Part shown: piece by piece, positions 40,783 to 50,015 of the stretch
Numbering within the stretch: the first letter of the stretch is position 1
Layout of the letters: every line of letters begins with the position of its first letter
DNA from: Streptomyces seoulensis
Lineage (GTDB): Bacteria; Actinomycetota; Actinomycetes; Streptomycetales; Streptomycetaceae
Reading direction: 5' to 3'
Length of the DNA: 64,000 nt
Assembly (NCBI GenBank): GCA_013364255.1
Contig: CP054936.1
Location: 7,396,353-7,460,352 of the forward strand
Made by a program: the position numbers and the translations under genes
Notes under the pieces: model-generated
The model's input: the letters and a program-made list of their open reading frames with translations, nothing else
What the model was told of the DNA's origin: nothing
Database searches by the model: none

Positions 40783-42079
40783 CGCACTGGCACTAGACGA
40801 GGTCGTCCGGTTCACATCCGACCTGATCCGCCTCGACACCTCCAACCGGGGCGGCGGGGACTGCCGGGAGCGCCCGGCCGCCGAGTACGCCGCCGGGCAA
40901 CTGGCCGGGGCGGGCCTGAACCCCCTGATGCTGGAGCGCACCCCGGGCCGCACCAACGTCGTCGCCCGGATCGAGGGCACCGATCCGTCGGCGCCCGCGC
41001 TGCTCGTCCACGGCCACCTCGACGTGGTGCCCGCCCGCGCCGAGGACTGGAGCGTGCACCCGTTCTCCGGCGAGGTGCGCGACGGCGTCGTGTGGGGGCG
41101 GGGCGCGGTGGACATGAAGAACATGGACGCGATGATCCTGGCCGTGGTCCGCTCCTGGGCCCGGCAGGGCGTGCGCCCGCGCCGGGACGTGGTGATCGCG
41201 TTCACCGCCGACGAGGAGGCCAGCGCCGAGGACGGCTCCGGCTTCCTCGCCGACCGGCACGCCGAGCTGTTCGAGGGCTGCACCGAGGGGATCAGCGAGT
41301 CCGGCGCGTTCACCTTCCACGACGGCGGCGGCCGGCAGATCTACCCGATCGCGGCCGGCGAGCGCGGCACCGCCTGGCTCCGGCTGACCGCGCGCGGCCG
41401 GGCCGGCCACGGCTCCCGGGTCAACGCGGACAACGCGGTGACCCGGCTGGCGGCCGCCGTCGCCCGGATCGGCGCCCACACGTGGCCGCTCAGACTCACC
41501 CCGACCGTCCGCGCGGCGCTCACCGAACTCGCCGCGCTCTACGGCCTGGAGCCCGACCTGCACAACGCGGACGCGCTGCTGGACAAGCTCGGCCCGGCCG
41601 CCGACCTGGTGGCCGCCACCGTCCGCAACAGCGCCAACCCCACCATGTTCGAGGCCGGTTACAAGGTCAACGTCATCCCGGGCGAGGCCGTCGCCCACAT
41701 CGACGGGCGGTTCCTGCCCGGCGGCGAGGAGGAGTTCCGCGCCACCCTGGACCGGCTGACCGGCCCGGACGTCGACTGGGAGTTCCAGCACCGCGAGACG
41801 GCGCTCCAGTCGCCGGTCGACTCGCCGACGTTCGCGGCGATGCGCGCCGCCGTGGAGGAGTTCGCGCCCGAGGGCCACGTGGTGCCCTACTGCATGGCGG
41901 GCGGCACCGACGCCAAGCAGTTCTCCCGGCTCGGCATCACCGGCTACGGGTTCTCGCCGCTGAAGCTGCCCGAGGGCTTCGACTACCACCACATGTTCCA
42001 CGGCGTGGACGAGCGGGTCCCGGTGGAGGCGCTGCACTTCGGCGTCCGCGTCCTCGACCGCTTCCTGCGGGCCGTCTGA
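40775..42079 (+). CDS. M20 family metallopeptidase
   Basis: A 434-residue two-zinc dipeptidase/deacylase. VHGHLDVVPA holds the first His and Asp ligands, GRGAVDMKN the bridging Asp, and TADEEASAEDG the catalytic Glu pair; a dimerisation domain (RAGHGSR at its start) is inserted in the middle, and YCMAGGTDAKQF precedes the last metal His in YHHMFHGVDER. The substrate could be dipeptides or N-acyl amino acids. The start lies inside dppA (8-nt overlap), so the two are coupled; the S9 peptidase follows 69 bp later. Confidence 0.92.
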   Translation: MADALALDEVVRFTSDLIRLDTSNRGGGDCRERPAAEYAAGQLAGAGLNPLMLERTPGRTNVVARIEGTDPSAPALLVHGHLDVVPARAEDWSVHPFSGEVRDGVVWGRGAVDMKNMDAMILAVVRSWARQGVRPRRDVVIAFTADEEASAEDGSGFLADRHAELFEGCTEGISESGAFTFHDGGGRQIYPIAAGERGTAWLRLTARGRAGHGSRVNADNAVTRLAAAVARIGAHTWPLRLTPTVRAALTELAALYGLEPDLHNADALLDKLGPAADLVAATVRNSANPTMFEAGYKVNVIPGEAVAHIDGRFLPGGEEEFRATLDRLTGPDVDWEFQHRETALQSPVDSPTFAAMRAAVEEFAPEGHVVPYCMAGGTDAKQFSRLGITGYGFSPLKLPEGFDYHHMFHGVDERVPVEALHFGVRVLDRFLRAV

Positions 42080-42148
42080 ACCCGGGCCGACGACCGGCCC
42101 CCGGTCACGGACGCGCCGCCCGAACCATCCGAACGCGAAGGGGAGACA

Positions 42149-44098
42149 GTGCAGACACTGCCGTACGGTTCCTGGCCCTCGCCCGTCGACGCGGCCCTCG
42201 CCGCCGCCCACGGCAGGCCGGAGTTCGCCGGCTTCGTCGGCGACGAGGTCTGGTGGACGGCGTCCCGGCCCGCGGAGGGCGGCCGGCGCACCCTGGTGCG
42301 GCGCACCGCCGACGGCGAGGAGGCGGTGCTGCCCGAACCGTGGAACGTCCGCAGCCGGGTCATCGAGTACGGCGGCCGGCCGTGGACCGGGACGGTGCGC
42401 GAGGGCGCGCCCCTGCTGGTGTTCGTGAACTTCGCCGACCAGCGGCTGTACTCCTGGCGGCCGGGCGGCGAGCCGCGCCCGCTCACCCCCCTCTCCTCGG
42501 TGGGCGACGGACTGCGCTGGGTGGACCCGCAGTTGGTCGCCGGGCGCGACGAAGTCTGGTGCGTCATGGAGGAGTTCACGGGCGAGGGCCCGAGCGACGT
42601 ACGGCGGGTGCCGGCGGCCGTGCCGCTGGACGGCTCGGCCGCCGAGGACCGCGGCGCGGTCCGCGAACTCCTCGAGGACAGACACCGGTTCGTCACCGGG
42701 GCGCGTCTGTCACCGGACGGCCGCCGGGCGGCGTGGCTGGCCTGGGACCATCCCCGGATGCCGTGGGACGGCACCGAACTGCTGATCGCCGACGTCACCG
42801 AGGACGGCCGCCTCGGCGCGCCCCGCACCGTCGCCGGCGGCCCCGACGAGTCGATCGCCCAGGTGGACTGGGCCGCCGACGGCTCCCTGCTGTACGCGAG
42901 CGACCGCAGCGGCTGGTGGAACCTCTACCGCGACGGCCGGCCGCTGTGCGCGCGGGAGGAGGAGTTCGCCGGGCCGCTGTGGCGGCTCGGGCAGCGCTGG
43001 TTCGCCCCGCTGGAGTGCGGGCTGATCGCCGTCCTGCACGGGCGGGGCGCCGCCGCCCTCGGCATACTCGACCCGGAGACCGGCGAGGTCGTCGACGTAC
43101 CGGGCCCCTGGACCGAGTGCGAGCCCACCCTCGCGGTGCACGGGGACCGGGTGATCGCGGTCGCCGCCGGTCCGGACCGCGGGCACGAGGTGGTGGAGCT
43201 GGACACCCGCACCGGACACACCCGGGTGGTGGGCGCCGCCCACCGCGACGCCGTCGATCCGGCCTACTACCCCCGGCCGCGGGCGCGTACCTTCACCGGC
43301 CCCGGCGGCCGCGAGGTCCACGCCCGCCTCTACCCGCCGCACCACCCCGAATGCGCGGCGCCGGAGGGCGAGTCGCCGCCGTACGTCGTGTGGGCGCACG
43401 GCGGACCCACCAGCCGCTCGCCGCTCGTCCTCGACCTGGAGATCGCCTACTTCACCTCGCGCGGCATCGGCGTCGCGGAGGTCGACTACGGCGGCTCGAC
43501 CGGGTACGGGCGCGCCTACCGCAACCGGCTGCGCGAGCAGTGGGGCGTGGTGGACGTCGAGGACTGCGCGGCCGTCGCCCTCGCCCTCGCCGAGGAGGGC
43601 GCGGCGGACCGGGACCGGCTCGCGATCCGCGGCGGCAGCGCGGGCGGCTGGACGGCCGCCGCCTCCCTGACCCGCACCGACGTCTACGCCTGCGGCACGA
43701 TCCTGTACCCGGTGCTCGACCTGACCGGCTGGGCCACGGGGGAGACGCACGACTTCGAGTCGCGGTACCTGGAGACGCTGGTCGGGCCGGTCGCGCAGGT
43801 GCCCGAGCGCTATGCCGAGCGCTCGCCCGCCACGCACGCCGACCGGCTGACGGCGCCGTTCGTGCTGCTCCAGGGCCTGGACGACGTGATCTGCCGGCCG
43901 GTGCAGTGCGAGCGGTTCCTGGCCCGGCTGGCCGGGCGGAAGGTGCCGCACGCCTACCTCACCTTCGAGGGCGAGGGGCACGGCTTCCGGCGGGCGTCGA
44001 CCACGGTGCGGGCGCTGGAGGCGGAGCTGTCGCTGTACGCTCAGGTGTTCGGCCTGGACCCGGCAGGCGACCTCGCGACCCTGGAGCTCGACACGTGA
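42149..44098 (+). CDS. S9 family prolyl-oligopeptidase-like peptidase
   Basis: A 649-residue protein with an N-terminal beta-propeller (residues 1-390) and a C-terminal alpha/beta-hydrolase. The nucleophile is S497 in IRGGSAGGW; Asp and His lie in LLQGLDDVICRP and EGEGHGF. The propeller limits substrates to short peptides. No signal peptide is seen, so it is cytosolic, like acylaminoacyl or dipeptidyl peptidases of this family. GTG start with GGGGAG upstream. Its stop overlaps the S66 gene's GTG by 4 nt. Confidence 0.92.
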   Translation: MQTLPYGSWPSPVDAALAAAHGRPEFAGFVGDEVWWTASRPAEGGRRTLVRRTADGEEAVLPEPWNVRSRVIEYGGRPWTGTVREGAPLLVFVNFADQRLYSWRPGGEPRPLTPLSSVGDGLRWVDPQLVAGRDEVWCVMEEFTGEGPSDVRRVPAAVPLDGSAAEDRGAVRELLEDRHRFVTGARLSPDGRRAAWLAWDHPRMPWDGTELLIADVTEDGRLGAPRTVAGGPDESIAQVDWAADGSLLYASDRSGWWNLYRDGRPLCAREEEFAGPLWRLGQRWFAPLECGLIAVLHGRGAAALGILDPETGEVVDVPGPWTECEPTLAVHGDRVIAVAAGPDRGHEVVELDTRTGHTRVVGAAHRDAVDPAYYPRPRARTFTGPGGREVHARLYPPHHPECAAPEGESPPYVVWAHGGPTSRSPLVLDLEIAYFTSRGIGVAEVDYGGSTGYGRAYRNRLREQWGVVDVEDCAAVALALAEEGAADRDRLAIRGGSAGGWTAAASLTRTDVYACGTILYPVLDLTGWATGETHDFESRYLETLVGPVAQVPERYAERSPATHADRLTAPFVLLQGLDDVICRPVQCERFLARLAGRKVPHAYLTFEGEGHGFRRASTTVRALEAELSLYAQVFGLDPAGDLATLELDT

Positions 44099-45018
44099 AG
44101 GAACTGCGCCGTCCCGCCCGGCTCGCCCCCGGCGCCCGGGTGGCCGTCGTGGCCCCCAGCGGCCCGGTGCCCGAGGAACGGCTCCAGGCCGGGCTCGACG
44201 TGCTGCGCGGCTGGGACCTGGACCCGGTCGCCGCCCCGCACGTCCTGGACCGGCACGACGCCTTCCCCTACCTCGCCGGGACCGACGCCGTCCGGGCCGC
44301 CGACCTCCAGGGCGCCTGGTGCGATCCGGCCGTCGACGCGGTGCTGTGCGCCCGCGGCGGCTACGGCGCGCAGCGGATGGCGGACCTGCTGGACTGGGAC
44401 GCGATGCGCGCGGCCGGACCGAAGGTGTTCGTCGGCTTCAGCGACATCACCGCGCTGCACGAGGCGTTCGCCACCCGGCTCGGCCTGGTCACCCTGCACG
44501 GCCCGATGGCGGCCGGCCTCGACTTCGTCAAGAACGCCCGGGCGCAGGACCACCTCAGGGCGACCCTGTTCGCGCCCGAGACGGTCACCACGATCGCTTC
44601 CGGCGGCGCCGCCCTGGTCCCCGGCCGGGCCAGGGGCGTGACGCTGGGCGGCTGCCTCGCGCTGCTCGCCGCCGAACTCGGCGCCCCGCACGCCCGGCCG
44701 TCGGCGGCCGGCGGACTGCTCTGCCTGGAGGACGTGGGCGAGGAGACGTACCGCCTGGACCGCTACGTCACCCAGCTGCTGCGCGCCGGGTGGTTCGAGG
44801 GGGTGCGCGGGGTGCTGCTCGGGTCGTGGGAGAGCTGCGAGGGACCCGGCCGGGTGCGGGCGCTGCTCGCCGACCGGCTCGGCGGCCTCGGGGTGCCCGT
44901 CGCCGAGGACTTCGGGTTCGGTCACTGCGAAGGGGCGCTGACGATACCGTTCGGCGTCGAGGCCGAACTCGACGCGACGGCGGGCACGTTGACATTGGCG
45001 GCCCCGGCGCTGCGCTGA
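44095..45018 (+). CDS. S66 family LD-carboxypeptidase
   Basis: A 307-residue serine peptidase of the LdcA/MccF family. S116 is the nucleophile in FVGFSDITAL; the Glu and His of the triad are expected near LCLEDVGEETYR and GHCEGALTIPFG. LdcA removes the terminal D-Ala from murein tetrapeptides, MccF cleaves a microcin; the presence of DppA upstream favours murein-peptide recycling. It is translationally coupled to the S9 gene (GTGA) and ends the peptidase run, followed by a hairpin. Confidence 0.92.
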   Translation: MKELRRPARLAPGARVAVVAPSGPVPEERLQAGLDVLRGWDLDPVAAPHVLDRHDAFPYLAGTDAVRAADLQGAWCDPAVDAVLCARGGYGAQRMADLLDWDAMRAAGPKVFVGFSDITALHEAFATRLGLVTLHGPMAAGLDFVKNARAQDHLRATLFAPETVTTIASGGAALVPGRARGVTLGGCLALLAAELGAPHARPSAAGGLLCLEDVGEETYRLDRYVTQLLRAGWFEGVRGVLLGSWESCEGPGRVRALLADRLGGLGVPVAEDFGFGHCEGALTIPFGVEAELDATAGTLTLAAPALR

Positions 45019-45048
45019 ACGGGAACCGTGCCCGCGTCACCTGACGCA

Positions 45049-45080
45049 CCGTCAAAACACCCCGATGCGGTGATTGACGG
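45049..45080 (+). terminator. hairpin at the end of the peptidase operon
   Basis: CCGTCAA (45049-45055) pairs with TTGACGG (45074-45080), and inside it CACC (45058-45061) with GGTG (45069-45072). It lies 30 nt after the LD-carboxypeptidase stop. Confidence 0.55.
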
Positions 45081-45084
45081 GGCC

Positions 45085-45139
45085 TGACACGTGTCACAGC
45101 ATGGACACGGCCGGTACTTACCGGTCGGTAACTACCGGC
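45085..45139. promoter_or_regulatory. two palindromes upstream of the S15-type hydrolase gene
   Basis: TGACACGTGTCA (45085-45096) is a perfect 12-bp palindrome. It is followed by a 30-bp near-perfect palindrome at 45110-45139 with arms GCCGGTACTTACCG and CGGTAACTACCGGC around GT, matching at 13 of 14 positions. They end 21 bp before the GTG, where they could be an operator or a leader hairpin. Confidence 0.5.
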
Positions 45140-45160
45140 TGTCCTCAGTGTGGAGGTCCT

Positions 45161-46957
45161 GTGTCCCGTCGCGCGCCCGGAGTACGCGCCGCCCTCGCCG
45201 CCGTCCTCGCCGCGGCGCTCGCCGCGCCCCTCGCGCTCACCACGCCCTCCGCGCTCGCCGCCGCCGCGCCCACCGGGGCGTACCGGGTCACCGCGCTGCG
45301 GTTCACCGTCCGTCAGGGCGACCGCACCTGCGCCCTCGACGCCGACCTGTACCGGCCGGCCGGCGTGGACCGCGCCCACCCGGCGCCCGCCGTGCTCGCC
45401 ACCAACGGCTTCGGCGGCAGCAAGAACGACGGCGCGACCGACCTGATCGGCGCCGCCTTCGCCCGCCGCGGCTACGTGGCCCTGGTCTACTCCGGCCTCG
45501 GCTTCGGCCGCTCCGGCTGCCTGATCTCCCTGGACCACCCGGACCTCGACGGCCGGGCCGCCGCCCGGCTGATCGACTTCCTGGGCGGAACCCGCGCCGC
45601 CGACGACGGCACCCGCGCCGACTACGTCACCTCGGACGGCGCCGGCGACCCGCGCGTCGGCATGATCGGCGGCTCCTACGGCGGAGCCGTCCAACTGGCG
45701 GCAGCCGCCGTGGACCACCGGATCGACGCGCTCGTCCCGATGGCCACCTGGAACGACCTGGCCTACTCCCTCGCCCCGAACAACGCGCTCGGCGCGACGG
45801 CCGTCCCCGGCGCGTTCAAGTGGCAGTGGACCGACGGCTTCTACCTCGTCGGCGAGAGCCGCCCGCTGATCGAACCGGCCCTCGACCCGTCCCGCTTCAA
45901 CTCCCTGGCCTGCCTGCACTTCGCGACCGGCTTCTGCGACGCCGTCCGCACCCTCAACTCCGGCGGCTACCCGCCTAACCGCACCGAGCGGCTGCTCGCC
46001 TACGCCCGCGCGGTCTCCCCGGCGTCCTACCTCGCCCGGGTGACGGCGCCCACCCTGCTCGTCCAGGGCCAGGCCGACACCCTGTTCAACCTCAACGAGG
46101 CCACCGCCACCTACCGGGCGCTCAAGGCCCACGGCACCGAGACCAGGATGATCTGGCAGTCCTGGGGGCACAGCGGCGGCGAGAACGGCCCCGGCTCCGG
46201 CGAATTCGCCTTCTCCCGGGACAACCTGGAGACCAGCTACGTCGGCCGGCGCGTCCTCGCCTGGTTCGACCGCCATCTGCGACGCCACCGGCACACCGGC
46301 CCCGGACCGGAACTGGCCTACTACCGCGACTGGACCGGCGGCCCGGAGCACGCCTACGCCACCGCCGACCGGCTCCCCGCCCCGACCCGGACCCTGTACC
46401 TGTCCGGCGACGGCGCCCTCGTGGACACTCCCGGCGAGGTCGCCCGCGGCAGCCGTACCTACGCCAACCAGCCGCTGCCCACCAGCCATTCGGAGAGCTC
46501 GCTGGCCGCACTGACCGGACTGCCCGACCCCGCGCCGCACGACGCCGACGGCACCTGCCTCGGCTGGACCGGCGCACCCCTGGACCGCGCCCTCGTCGTC
46601 GTCGGCGCACCCCGCGCCACCCTCAGGGTGCACTCGCCGGCCGCCGAACGCGCCCAGCACTCCGCCGACGCCGCCGACCGGCTCGTCCTGTTCGCCAAGC
46701 TGTACGACGTCGCGCCGAACGGCGCCCAGACGCTCGTGCACCGGCTGGTCGCCCCCGTGCGCGTGCCGGACGCGACCCGCCCCTTCACGGTGACCCTGCC
46801 GGGCATCGTCCACCGCTACGCGCCGGGCCACCGGCTGCGGTTCGTCATCGCGGCGAGCGATGACGCCTACTTCGGCAACCGGGGCGTCAAAGCGGTCACC
46901 GTCACCGCCGCGCCCGGCGACACCGGCACCCTCCGGCTGCCCGTCCTGGGCGACTGA
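45161..46957 (+). CDS. secreted S15/CocE-type X-prolyl dipeptidyl peptidase-like hydrolase
   Basis: A 598-residue exported alpha/beta-hydrolase. It has a Sec signal peptide (ALAAVLAAALAAPLALTTPS, cleaved near ALAAAAP), the elbow MIGGSYGGAV with nucleophile S172, the Asp in LLVQGQADTLF and the His in SWGHSGGENG. The C-terminal 170 residues are the jelly-roll of the CocE/NonD and PepX families. It could cleave X-Pro dipeptides or esters. GGAGG lies 4 nt before the GTG; the longer frame from 45074 has no signal peptide at its end. The strong palindromes before it suggest specific repression. Confidence 0.88.
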   Translation: MSRRAPGVRAALAAVLAAALAAPLALTTPSALAAAAPTGAYRVTALRFTVRQGDRTCALDADLYRPAGVDRAHPAPAVLATNGFGGSKNDGATDLIGAAFARRGYVALVYSGLGFGRSGCLISLDHPDLDGRAAARLIDFLGGTRAADDGTRADYVTSDGAGDPRVGMIGGSYGGAVQLAAAAVDHRIDALVPMATWNDLAYSLAPNNALGATAVPGAFKWQWTDGFYLVGESRPLIEPALDPSRFNSLACLHFATGFCDAVRTLNSGGYPPNRTERLLAYARAVSPASYLARVTAPTLLVQGQADTLFNLNEATATYRALKAHGTETRMIWQSWGHSGGENGPGSGEFAFSRDNLETSYVGRRVLAWFDRHLRRHRHTGPGPELAYYRDWTGGPEHAYATADRLPAPTRTLYLSGDGALVDTPGEVARGSRTYANQPLPTSHSESSLAALTGLPDPAPHDADGTCLGWTGAPLDRALVVVGAPRATLRVHSPAAERAQHSADAADRLVLFAKLYDVAPNGAQTLVHRLVAPVRVPDATRPFTVTLPGIVHRYAPGHRLRFVIAASDDAYFGNRGVKAVTVTAAPGDTGTLRLPVLGD

Positions 46958-46973
46958 ACCCGGCGCACCGGCA

Positions 46974-46979
46974 TAGGGT
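46974..46979 (+). promoter_or_regulatory. putative -10 box of a leaderless promoter for the GNAT gene
   Basis: TAGGGT lies 6 nt before the ATG at 46986, only about 20 bp after the previous stop, and no ribosome site is present. The spacing is that of leaderless Streptomyces transcripts. Confidence 0.45.
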
Positions 46980-46985
46980 GTCGGG

Positions 46986-47540
46986 ATGCCGCACACCGCC
47001 CCCCGCCACCTCGCCGAAGGCCCCCGCGTGGGCATCCGCCCCTTCACCCCCGACGACGCCGCCGAGTTCACCGCCCGCGTCCGGGAGAGCCGGGAGCTGC
47101 ACCGCCCCTGGCTCTTCCCGCCGGCCACGACGGAGGCGTACGCCGCCTACGCGGGGCGGCTCATCGAGGACGAGGACCGGGCCGGCTTCCTGGTCTGCGA
47201 CAAGGACGACGGCGGCGCCCTCGCCGGCTACGTCAACATCAACAACATCGTGCGGGGCGCCTTCCAGTCCGGCGCGCTCGGCTACGGCGCCTTCGCGCAC
47301 GCCGCCGGACGCGGACTGATGAAGGAGGGCCTGAACCTCGTCGTCGGCCACGCCTTCGGCCCGCTCGGACTGCACCGGCTGGAGATCAACGCCCAGCCGG
47401 GCAACACCGCCTCCCTCGCCCTCGCCCGCTCCTGCGGCTTCCGCCTGGAGGGCTACTCACCGGCCATGCTCCACGTCGACGGGGAATGGCGCGACCACGA
47501 ACGCTGGGCGCTCACCGCCGAGATGCGGACTTCCGGTTGA
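46986..47540 (+). CDS. GNAT family N-acetyltransferase (RimJ/RimL-like)
   Basis: A 184-residue acetyltransferase. GIRPFTPDDAAEFTARV at the N-terminus, the acetyl-CoA loop around GYGAFAHAAGRGLMKEGL and the C-terminal HRLEINAQPGNTASLALARS plus CGFRLEGY are typical of RimJ-like N-terminal or small-molecule acetyltransferases. The acceptor is unknown. It seems to have its own leaderless promoter. Its 3' end overlaps the convergent DUF6204 gene by 29 nt. Confidence 0.9.
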   Translation: MPHTAPRHLAEGPRVGIRPFTPDDAAEFTARVRESRELHRPWLFPPATTEAYAAYAGRLIEDEDRAGFLVCDKDDGGALAGYVNINNIVRGAFQSGALGYGAFAHAAGRGLMKEGLNLVVGHAFGPLGLHRLEINAQPGNTASLALARSCGFRLEGYSPAMLHVDGEWRDHERWALTAEMRTSG

Positions 47541-47859
47541 TCTTCACGGTGTCGAGGTCCGTCACCGTCGAGCGCAGCTCACCGAAGCCGTAACCCAGCT
47601 CCCGCAGGGCCGTCCCGGCACGGTCCTCGGCGATCGCCGCGGCCATCTCCACACCGTCCTCGGCGTCGCACACCACCACGTAGCGCATCGAGAAGTGCTT
47701 CAGCGGCGCCGGCTCGTAGGAGAGCGAACCCTCCTCGGTGAACCGCATGCTCATCATCCCGTGGTCGGCCGCCTCGGCCAGCAGCCGCTCCCGCGCCCCC
47801 TCGGTCAGCCCGTCCCAGGCACCCCGGACGATCACCCGGTAGGTGTGCTGCGCGCTCAT
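47512..47859 (-). CDS. DUF6204 family protein
   Basis: A 115-residue protein starting with HTYRVIVRGAWDGLTE and containing the block MRYVVVCDAEDGVEMAA. It corresponds to the DUF6204 family of small actinobacterial proteins of unknown function, by my recollection. The alternating strands and helices look like a ferredoxin-like fold. AGGAG precedes the ATG by about 10 nt. It overlaps the convergent GNAT gene by 29 nt. Confidence 0.75.
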   Translation of the reverse strand: MSAQHTYRVIVRGAWDGLTEGARERLLAEAADHGMMSMRFTEEGSLSYEPAPLKHFSMRYVVVCDAEDGVEMAAAIAEDRAGTALRELGYGFGELRSTVTDLDTVKINRKSASRR

Positions 47860-48038
47860 CGGTCAACCGCTCCTCGTCCCGTCCCGGACACGTCGCACGC
47901 GGCCGAAACACCTCACACCTGGTCGAAGGGCCGACTCTACGCGGCCGGGACCGCGCCGACCACGGGATTTCCGGGCCGCCGCCTTTGCGCAATCCTGACC
48001 GCCGGTGCCCCTGGTCAGCACACCGGCGACCGGGTTCC

Positions 48039-50003
48039 ATGGTGATCGTGACGACGATCCGACATGAGGTACTCACGCTGCCCGCCGCACCGCTCGGGCC
48101 GGACAACCCGCTGCCGGCGCTGCGCCCGCTCGACGAGGTCCACCGCGTCGAGGACCGCGACAGGGCGGGCCTCCCGCACGACATGGCCCGCCAGATCGGC
48201 TACGCCCCGCTGCACAGCCTGCTCCCGGCGCCGGTCCGCGACGGCTACGGCAGAACCCGCCGGCCCCGGGCGATCGACGCCCTCGTCCTGGAGAACGACC
48301 GGCTGCGCGCCACCGTGCTGCCCGGCCTCGGCGGCCGGATCGCCTCCCTCGTCCACCTGCCCACCGGACGCGAACTCCTTTACCGCAACCCCGTGTTGCA
48401 GCCCGCCAACTTCGCCCTCAACGGCGCCTGGTTCTCCGGCGGCGTCGAATGGAACATCGGCGCCACCGGACACACCACCCTGTCCTGCGCACCCGTGCAC
48501 GCCGCCCGCGTCCCCGCGCCCGACGGCTCGGCGATGCTGCGCCTGTGGGAGTGGGAGCGGCTGCGCGACCTGCCCTTCCAGGTGGACCTGTGGCTGCCCG
48601 ACGGCTCCGACTTCCTGCACGTCGGCGTCCGCGTCCGCAACCCCCACGAGCGGCCCGTTCCGGCGTACTGGTGGTCCAACATCGCCGTCCCCGAGGAACG
48701 CCGGGTGCTCGCCCCCGCCGAAGCGGCCTGGCACTTCGGCTACGAGCGCCGGCTGCGCCGGGTGCCGGTCCCCGCGCACGACGGAGCCGACCGCACCTAC
48801 CCCCGCGACAGCCCCTACGCCGCCGACTACTTCTACGACGTGCCCGACGGACGCCGCCGCTGGATCGCCGCGCTCGACGAGACCGGCCACGGACTGGTGC
48901 AGACCTCCACCGACGCCCTGCGCGGCCGGAAACTGTTCGTATGGGGCTCCGGACCCGGCGGACGGCGCTGGCAGGACTGGCTCACCGAGCCCGGCACCGG
49001 CGGCTACTGCGAGATACAGGCCGGCCTCGCCCGCACCCAGCTGGAGCACGTACGTCTTGAGGCGGAGAGCGAGGTGTCCTGGCTGGAGTCCTACGGCCCG
49101 CTCGACGCGCCGCCGCCGGCCGGGGAGTGGGACGCCGCGGTACGGCGCACCGAGGAGCGGCTGGAGGCGGTACTGCCGCGCGCCGCCGTCGACGCCGCCC
49201 ACGCGGCCTGGAAGCCGTACGCCGACGCCGAACCGAAGGAGATCCTGAGCGCGGGGTCCGGCTGGGGCGCGCTGGAAGTGCTGCGCGGCGGATGGAAGCT
49301 GCCCGGCACACCGTTTCCCGAGTCGACCCTCGGCGCGGAGCAGGAGCCGTGGCGGCGCCTGCTGCGCTCCGGCTCCCTGCCCGAACCGGAGCGGGCCGGG
49401 CCGCCCGGACCGAGCCTGGTCGCCCCGCACTGGCGTGACCTGCTGGAGACCGCGCCCGCGACGCCGGCCGCCGAGTACCACCTCGGCGTCGCCCAGTGGC
49501 ACGCCGGCGACCGGGCGCAGGCGGTGCGCAGCTGGGAGCGGGCGCTCGAACTCGCCCAGCGGCACTGGCCGTCGCTGCGCTGCCTGGCCGTGGCCGACCG
49601 GGAGAGCGACCACCACGAGCGGGCCGCCGACCGGTACGCGCGGGCCTTCGACGCCCTGTGCCTTGAGCGCTCCGGCGACGGCGAACGGGAGACGGCGGCC
49701 GTCGCCGCGCTCGGCCGCGAGGCGATCGAGGCGCTGCTGCGGGCGGGCCGCCCGGCGGACGCCCGCGCGGTGTGGGAACGGGTGGACCCGGCGACCCGGG
49801 CCCGCGGCCGGTTCCGGCTCGCCGAGGCGGAACTGCTGCTCGCCGAGGGGCGGCCCGAGCGGGCGCGAGCCGTCTTCGACGAGGGCTTCGAGGTCGCCGA
49901 CCTGCGTGAGGGCGACGAACGCCTCGGCCAGGTGTGGCGCCTCGCGGGCGGCGGCGACCTGCCCGCCCGCTACGACTTCCGGATGCGCGCGGAGCCCTCG
50001 TGA
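48039..50003 (+). CDS. DUF5107/TPR protein, aldose-epimerase-like sugar-binding fold
   Basis: A 654-residue cytosolic protein. Residues about 80-340 (LENDRLRATVLPGLGGRIAS; LNGAWFSGGVEWNIGATGH; YWWSNIAVPEE) match DUF5107, a galactose-mutarotase-like beta-sandwich found with carbohydrate-degrading genes. The C-terminal 250 residues are TPR-like helices (YHLGVAQWHAGDRAQAVRSW, then ERAADRYARAF and so on). Related proteins are thought to take part in plant-polysaccharide use, but no glycoside hydrolase is adjacent here. The start is ATG 48039; GTG 48048 is also possible, neither with a clear ribosome site. Confidence 0.82.
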   Translation: MVIVTTIRHEVLTLPAAPLGPDNPLPALRPLDEVHRVEDRDRAGLPHDMARQIGYAPLHSLLPAPVRDGYGRTRRPRAIDALVLENDRLRATVLPGLGGRIASLVHLPTGRELLYRNPVLQPANFALNGAWFSGGVEWNIGATGHTTLSCAPVHAARVPAPDGSAMLRLWEWERLRDLPFQVDLWLPDGSDFLHVGVRVRNPHERPVPAYWWSNIAVPEERRVLAPAEAAWHFGYERRLRRVPVPAHDGADRTYPRDSPYAADYFYDVPDGRRRWIAALDETGHGLVQTSTDALRGRKLFVWGSGPGGRRWQDWLTEPGTGGYCEIQAGLARTQLEHVRLEAESEVSWLESYGPLDAPPPAGEWDAAVRRTEERLEAVLPRAAVDAAHAAWKPYADAEPKEILSAGSGWGALEVLRGGWKLPGTPFPESTLGAEQEPWRRLLRSGSLPEPERAGPPGPSLVAPHWRDLLETAPATPAAEYHLGVAQWHAGDRAQAVRSWERALELAQRHWPSLRCLAVADRESDHHERAADRYARAFDALCLERSGDGERETAAVAALGREAIEALLRAGRPADARAVWERVDPATRARGRFRLAEAELLLAEGRPERARAVFDEGFEVADLREGDERLGQVWRLAGGGDLPARYDFRMRAEPS

Positions 50004-50015
50004 GCGGCCGTGCGC

